From NCBI GenBank assembly GCA_036583965.1, contig JAZBQD010000001.1, forward strand, positions 18,942,608-19,006,607: a stretch of DNA of 64,000 nucleotides, read 5' to 3'. Positions within the stretch are counted from its first letter, which is position 1; each line of letters begins with the position of its first letter. The notes below the pieces were generated by a model that worked only from the letters and a program-made list of their open reading frames with translations, searched no databases and was not told the origin of the DNA. The stretch is from Prunella strophiata (lineage: Eukaryota; Chordata; Aves; Passeriformes; Prunellidae). A program made the translations under genes and the position numbers. Shown in pieces: positions 58,141 to 64,000 of the stretch.

Positions 58141-60664
58141 CAAATTTTATTCAGAGTTGTCAGTTAGTCACTTAAACTCAGATTACATAGCAGATTAAAT
58201 CCCTTATTTAATTATCCATCTATAATTCCAAACAGAACTTTCAGTTATAGTCCTCAAATTTAAGCACAGCTCCAGTCATCCCCCCTTCCCTCCTTTCTGT
58301 CTCAAATTCCTTCAAAAATTCCCCACAAGTGAATTATCACAATTATGATAAACTCTTTGGAGCTGGGATAAATATTTGGACAAGATCCAGTGTGGTGAGA
58401 CCTGCTTTGGATTGGAGCATTGAAAACAAACTCCACAACAATCCTATGCACATGGAAAATAATGATAAAAGTGTCTTTAAAGCATTTTAATGGGATGTGA
58501 TTATGGATATTCTGTTGTCCTGCAGAAAATACCATGAGGAACTTCATGGGTACTGGAGCAACTTAGAGGAAACTTGCTTAGTTCTAATTAGCTTGTATTA
58601 ATTGAGAGCTTTTCATTAGTTAATCCTAAATTAAGGGGAAATCTTTATGTCACCATTTAGAGCTGCTGTCCTTAGGCTTTCTCCTATGGAATAACCACAG
58701 ATGTTTGGGAATTACCATTTTGAAACATTTCATTTACATTCTGACTTCAAAATTAAGCAATGACCCTTATAGATTAGGCAGAGGCATTGATTAGCAGGGA
58801 TGAAGGGATGTTTTTGGAAAATGTCACCCTGCAGCTCCCCTCTCTGTCAGCAGAAGGGTTTGGGGAGGGAATTGTGTCCTTGCCTGACCCAGAACACTCC
58901 TGGGCAGAGCTTTGGAATTTCAGGCACAGCCTATTCTCTTTCAGCTTTGCAGTAATCCAGGTGGAAGGTCACAAACACATCAGAAGCATTCTTGAAAAAA
59001 AAAAAACAATTTCTTTATTTTGTCCCTTCAGATTTTCTTGCTGTTGGCCAAAGAAGGACTTTGGGGATGAACAGATTTTGTGACTTGATCAAATCCTCTC
59101 ATGTTTCCCTGGTACCTCTTTAAAACCAGCAGACCTTGGCAGTGTGGATGAAGATTCCAACAGAAATTTCCACTTGGTTCCATGGACCATTCCCATCCAC
59201 CCCTCTTGGACTGAAGGCTGTGGCTGGGATATTTTCCCAAGACCTATTTTCTGCTTTGCTCCCTGCTTTGTCCAGCTGTGGGAGGGGGGATTTCTGCACA
59301 GGAAACTCATTTTACTCTCCTTTCACATGCCTAAAAATGACCTTGGAAAGCAGAAAATGCAAGTTGAGGGGTAGAAAAGGGGCAGGCTGAGGAAGCAGCT
59401 TGTGACAGATGTTGCTTGTGTAAAGGCTAAAACAAACTGAGGTTTGAGGCTGCTCAGAAGGTAGAGCTGATGAGTAAACACAGCTAATAAACAAAGTAAA
59501 TAAGTATTTGGCTATAGAGGAACAAACAGACCTTACAGGATAATCCCAGACAAGGTTTTAATTGTTTCTGTGTGGGGTTTAATGAAGGCAGGAGAGAGAT
59601 GGCTGGGTCTAAACAGCTCCTGGCCCACACCACTGTGTCCTCACCCCTCCCAGTGGGGATGGAAGCTCCAGCACAGACCATTCCATGTTTTCTCCAGTCA
59701 TTCCTCTTCATTCCTCTGGTCCTGGCTGGAACTCTCTAGGAACCCTGGATGGTGAGAATTTTAAACTTCCTGTGCTGACAGGCACTGACCCCCAAGAGAA
59801 CACTGCATTTGACCTGAGGCTGTGGGGAAGGCTCCCAAAATGGAATTATAGAACTGGGATTGTGGGTGTGGAGTTTGGATAGAAGTGTGTGATGTCACAG
59901 GGTGGGAAAATTAGAGTTTCAGGTTTTAGAATATAGCAATATATATGGGGCAAGATGGAGGTTTGAGGGCAGTAGGCTGGTTGTTCTTCTCCACCTTCTT
60001 CCTCATGGGTTTGGGTGGTATTTTGGGTTTTGGGTGGGCAGAATTCCTGCCCAGGCTTTTCCCAGACCCACGAGGCAGGTGGAGATGTCAACATCCCTCT
60101 GGTTTGTGCTGTGCCAGGGGCACATAAATCCAGCTGATGGAACCCTGGTGTCCCTTGTCCTGAGAATTCACTCCTTGGCCATGAACCTCCTTGCTTTGCT
60201 CAGGAGATGGGAGGGGAGGAGGCTGTGGTTGGGTTAAGGCAGTAAATTTGTCCCGGTGGATTAAAAATGAGAATAAATGGCTTGATTTTGGCATCTCTGA
60301 GCTCCAGCTCTGCATTGCAGCACGTCCCATGACTGGCAGCTGGGCCAGGGGGGTGGCACCCGTGCTGGCAATAAATTTGTCCCCTCCACCCTCGTGCAGA
60401 GGTCACCTGAGGAGCAGGACACTGAGCTGAAGCCCAGGACAGCTCCTTCCTTCCATCACTCACTTGCTCCTTCTCTCTTCCCAGTGGTGCCAAGCTGCCT
60501 CTATCAGACCCTGAGTGCCAAAAGTGCTTTTGGAAAGTTCTCCATCTCTCCACTTAATTACAAACAGCTCCTGCAGCTCTGGGGGGGCTCTGTTTGCTCA
60601 GGAGAAAAGCCAGCCCTTGTCTCCTGAGTGGTAAAATGGAAAGTGGAGGTGCTCCAAAGAGCTC
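58141..60664. other. Single-copy non-coding DNA
   Basis: No repeat recognised. Several frames of 60-117 codons at 59.0-60.6 kb are without recognisable domains. Confidence 0.4.
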
Positions 60665-60950
60665 ATCATGGGATCATGGAATGGGCTGGCATGGGAGGGA
60701 CCTTAAAGCTGATCTTGTTCTGACACTTTCCACTGTCCCAGGCTGCTCCAAGCCCTGTCCAGCCTGGCCTTGGGCACTGCCAGGGATCCAGGGACCCACA
60801 GCTGCTCTGAGCACCTGTGCCAGGGCCCTCACTTCCCTCACAGGGAACAATTCCTTTCCTTATGTCCAACCCAAATCTACCTTCTTCTGATTTAAAACCA
60901 TTTCCCCTTCTCCTGTCACTAAAATATTTGATGCTTTCTCTGCTCCAGCC
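60665..60950 (-). mobile_element. CR1 LINE 3' UTR fragment
   Basis: atcatgggatcatggaatgg, then accttaaagctgatcttgtt, gtccagcctggccttgggca and cacagggaacaattcctttc. Reversed CR1 tail. Confidence 0.93.
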
Positions 60951-62239
60951 TCTTCCTGCTGAGATGGAGAAGGGAATAACTGAACAAAACCTCTCAGGGG
61001 GTGTTCAATTAAAAACAAACCCAAGAACTGTCAGCCTCTAGCCAAGGATGGGGCAGGGGAGCTCCTGCTTGGACTGGAGCCCCTGGAATGAGCAGTGATG
61101 TCCCAGGTAGGCACAGGGCACCTGCCTGCTGCTCCCAGCCCCTGTGACCCCCTGAGATGTGCTAAATATGAAATTATGGCAATTCCTGGGCTTCTGCAGG
61201 AACACCTGGAGGGAGGCTGGGCCACTGCAGCACAAAGTGCTCCCACCCAGGAGCCTTCCCCTCCCACAGAGCCCAGGAATTGATGGGAACAGCGGATTTT
61301 GATGGGTTGGGTTGAGCATTTTGTATCTTTTTAATTTTCTTGTTGCTTACACATGAAATAATGGTAATAGTCCCTAAAAGCTGTTATTCCCCATGCTGGG
61401 AAAACACTCTTTAGCCACCTGCTGTAAGGAGAATGTTTCATACCCAGCATTTTCTGTAAGAACATAACCCTCACTTCTCAGGAGGTTTTACTAATCAGCT
61501 GCTGGTTTTTCAATTCTAATACCTCAGCTATTTATTTATTATTCAAATGTGCAATATATTTAAAGCTAAGATTTTATTTATTGTTTCTTCAGACAACCAG
61601 AACAGAATTATCAACTCTAAACTTGGGGTTTTTTCTTCACTATCCTGTACATTAGGGAAAAAAAAAATAAACATAAAGAAGAGACAAGAATTAAACTTTT
61701 TTTTGGGGGAAATAATTTCTCAGCATAGGCTTCACACCTGTCTCACTCCAGTGGCAGTGTTGTGATTGATATGAGTAAGTTGTAAATGCCATGAATATTT
61801 AGATTTTTATACAGCAGAGGCATTTTTCAGGCAAAAGGAAGGATTTAGCTCAATAACTCTGCTGCTGCCACGTGGATTCCAGGTGAAACAGGGTCTGGGA
61901 CTGTGCTTTGTGCTGACAGGGAGTGAGCAAAGGGCTGAGCTCTTTTCCATCTCACGTCCTTGCTGCAGGTGGCCACATCCTTGATCCTTTAGTCTGCCAT
62001 AAAACAAAAGGAAAAGCTGTGGGAGCACACACTGGCTGGCTTCCAGGGTGGGAGATCCTGCCCTGAATTCACAATGAGAACTTTGGGAAGAAGATTCTGG
62101 GATCCTTTTGTCCCCTCCCTGAAGGGCTCTTTATTCCTCTCCCACGGTGTTCAGGAAATGGGGAGTTGTTAATTTTCAAATGATTCATTTGAAGCTAAGA
62201 AATGACATTTGGGTATTCTGCTGAAGTAAATCTCAGCTC
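60951..62239. other. Single-copy non-coding DNA
   Basis: No recognised gene or repeat. Confidence 0.45.
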
Positions 62240-62570
62240 ACAGAATCATTTAGGGTGGAAAAACCCTCTGGGATCATCCAGTCCAAGCTGTGCCCCATCC
62301 CCACCTTGTCCCCACCCAGAGCACTGAGTGCCACCTCCAGGAATTCCTTGGACACCTGCAGGGATGGGAATTCCAATGCATTCCAATATTTAACAACCTT
62401 TTCCATGGGGAAATTCCTGCTGATTCCACCCTGAGCCTGCCCTGGCCCAGCCTGAGGCCATTCCCTCTCCTCCTGTCCCTGTCCCCTCCTGGCAGGAGCT
62501 GTGCAGAGCCACAAGGTCCCCCCTGATCCCCCTTTTCTCCAGCCTGAGCCCCTTCCCAGCTGCCAATGCC
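62240..62570 (-). mobile_element. CR1 LINE 3' UTR fragment
   Basis: cacagaatcatttagggtgg, then atcatccagtccaagctgtg, gagtgccacctccaggaatt and ttccatggggaaattcctgc. Reversed tail of the same subtype as 53188 (plus). A 170-codon minus-strand frame over it is a by-product. Confidence 0.94.
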
Positions 62571-63213
62571 TCCATTTAAATATTAAATGAAATTCCCCAC
62601 CACTCCAGGCCTCCTGCTCAGCTCTGAGCCCCACAGGTCCTGTCCCAGCTCTGAGGGTCAGGGTGGCCTCACCAGGAGCATTTTCTTTCTCAGCTGCATT
62701 TTGTCCACACTGTGCCTCATCCCCCCCAGGCCCTCCTGGGCACATTCTGATCCTCAGCAGTTATTCCATTTTATGAGAAGGAGAATTTGTGGAAGAAGGT
62801 CAAAGAAGATTAATAAAGGACAAGGTGTCTAATAACTTCACAATAGTAGGCAAAAATAGGGGAATGATCAGTGCTCACACTGTGCTGCTTGAGCTTATTA
62901 CCCTGCATTAGCAGCATTCATAATTTAAAACTTTAATAAACTCCCAGCCTCTTTGGGCCAAGATAGATGTTGCTGCTGGTTTTATTAGCTCCACAATGGG
63001 CAGGAGCTTTATGCAACGTGATTGTTCTGCAGAAGCAAACACCTCATCACCCTGGGAACACTCTCATGAGCAGCTAAAAGGGACAGAACCAGACCAAATG
63101 CAGCCTTGAGACAACAGGGTTTCACTTTCAGGCTGGAATTGCTGTGGAGTAGAGGTCACTCAGTCTTGGAACAGATGGCAAGGAGGTGGAAGGCTCCAAA
63201 CAGCAAAGCTCAG
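62571..63213. other. Single-copy non-coding DNA
   Basis: No recognised feature. Confidence 0.45.
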
Positions 63214-63335
63214 AGATCCCAGAATCCCAGACTGGTTTGGGCTGGAGGGGACCCTACAGATCACCCAGTCCCACCCCCTCCATGGGCCAGGGACACCTTC
63301 CATGGGCCAGGCTGCTCCAAACCCCATCCAGTGCC
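63214..63335 (-). mobile_element. CR1 LINE 3' terminus
   Basis: gatcccagaatcccagactg, then tttgggctggaggggaccct and ccatgggccagggacacctt. Reversed CR1 tail in which the segment ccatgggccaggga is partly duplicated. Confidence 0.88.
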
Positions 63336-63461
63336 AAGCTGTGAGCCTGCTGATCCCTCAGGGAGCTGCTCTTTATCCCCTTGCTCCTTCATGTTTCACA
63401 CAGTTCATTAAACCATGACTGTCCCCTCAAGGAGCAGTGGGTTATCCCTCAATCCAGGGCT

Positions 63462-63774
63462 ATCTGGTGTCACCCTGATTTTTCAAGTTTCTCTAAAGCC
63501 TTCTGATGTTTACATTCTTGTGCAGAACTTTCTCACACACTTTCTGTAAATAACTTATTGTTTTGCATTCCTCTATGGAGGAAGAGCAACTTGATGGACT
63601 GTTGGGTTGTCCAGTGGCATTGAGGAGGTGGCACTGTCACCCTCCAGTGACACTGGGATTTCAGGAAATCTATAAATGGAGTCAGAATTCAATAAACTTC
63701 CTCTTTTGCCTCTTTCACCTTGCAAGGAGCTGCTGTCCACCTCGTGTTGTTTGTGTCCTACAGAGACAATCTGG
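63462..63774 (+). mobile_element. Solo LTR, family B (copy 2), with TSD
   Basis: The LTR at 63468-63768 (301 bp) begins TGTCACCC and ends GAGACA. A perfect 6-bp duplication atctgg flanks it (63462-63467 and 63769-63774). It is about 95% like 19623-19924 and in the same orientation. Different target sequences show these are two independent insertions and not a segmental duplication. Confidence 0.93.
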
Positions 63775-64000
63775 CACTTTTTGCTCACATTACACAGCAC
63801 ATTTATTTCTTGATCTCCCTCTCCAAGCTGAAGCTCAGGTGTTGGATGCACCAAACATCTCCTCCCACACCCCAGGTGCTGCTTGGTTGGGCCAGGAGTC
63901 TCTGGAGCCAGGGACACACAGCTGGGACAGATCTTCTGGGCAGCAGCTCCTTCCCTCTTTCCTCTCTTATCCCAAAGAATTTGGGTTTTTTTTTTGCCCT
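63775..64000. other. Single-copy non-coding DNA to window end
   Basis: No recognised feature except a T run at 63986-63995. Confidence 0.45.

Overview
This is eukaryotic, non-coding, repeat-structured DNA. It comes from a bird, most likely a songbird (passerine). The main evidence is about two dozen chicken-repeat-1 (CR1) LINE fragments on both strands. Most are 5'-truncated tails with the typical avian 3' UTR, and several end in the ATTCTRTGA-type octamer. There are also eight retrovirus-type LTRs with TG...CA ends, and one (TGTCAGAGC...GCTCTGACA) resembles the class II LTRs common in songbirds. Passerine rather than another bird order is my inference; no species can be named.

I found no protein-coding gene, rRNA or tRNA that I can defend. 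The only recognisable protein homology is a dead CR1 ORF2 (endonuclease to reverse transcriptase) at 3740-4985. The window therefore reads as an intergenic region or a very long intron. Two short exon-like segments (3104-3197 and 36416-36500) and a CpG-retaining block near 56.5 kb are the best candidates for single-copy function, all at low confidence.

Layout. 0-11 kb: mostly single-copy DNA, with the longest CR1 copy at 3.7-5.4 kb. 11-20 kb: CR1 tails, a 461-bp LTR, small tandem repeats, a polypyrimidine tract and a 302-bp solo LTR with a perfect 6-bp target duplication. 20-24 kb: a 9-bp minisatellite followed by a diverged copy of itself in inverted orientation, then about 500 bp of (TTTTA)n. 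25.3-26.5 kb: a solo LTR with a second LTR nested inside it, both with target duplications. 27.7-29.3 kb: a 1.6-kb minisatellite of 19/20-bp units, each carrying TGACATCA. 30.4-31.1 kb: an LTR inserted into a CR1 copy. 35-40.7 kb: a rearranged neighbourhood with a 157-bp inverted duplication, a 95-bp direct duplication dropped into a degenerate minisatellite, and (CCCAT)n. 41.8-43.7 kb: another LTR and three tandem copies of a roughly 300-bp unit. 48.7-49.5 kb: an 11-unit tandem array with two unit lengths. 51.9-52.6 kb: the 624-bp class II LTR. 53-64 kb: more CR1 tails and a second copy of the 302-bp LTR family at 63.5 kb.

No system of co-operating genes is visible. The structure comes from LINE and LTR insertion, LTR-LTR recombination that left only solo LTRs, and tandem-repeat expansion. 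Family assignments rest on reading the sequence and on general knowledge of avian repeats. No alignment or database search was run, and most fragment ends are good to about 10-20 bp.
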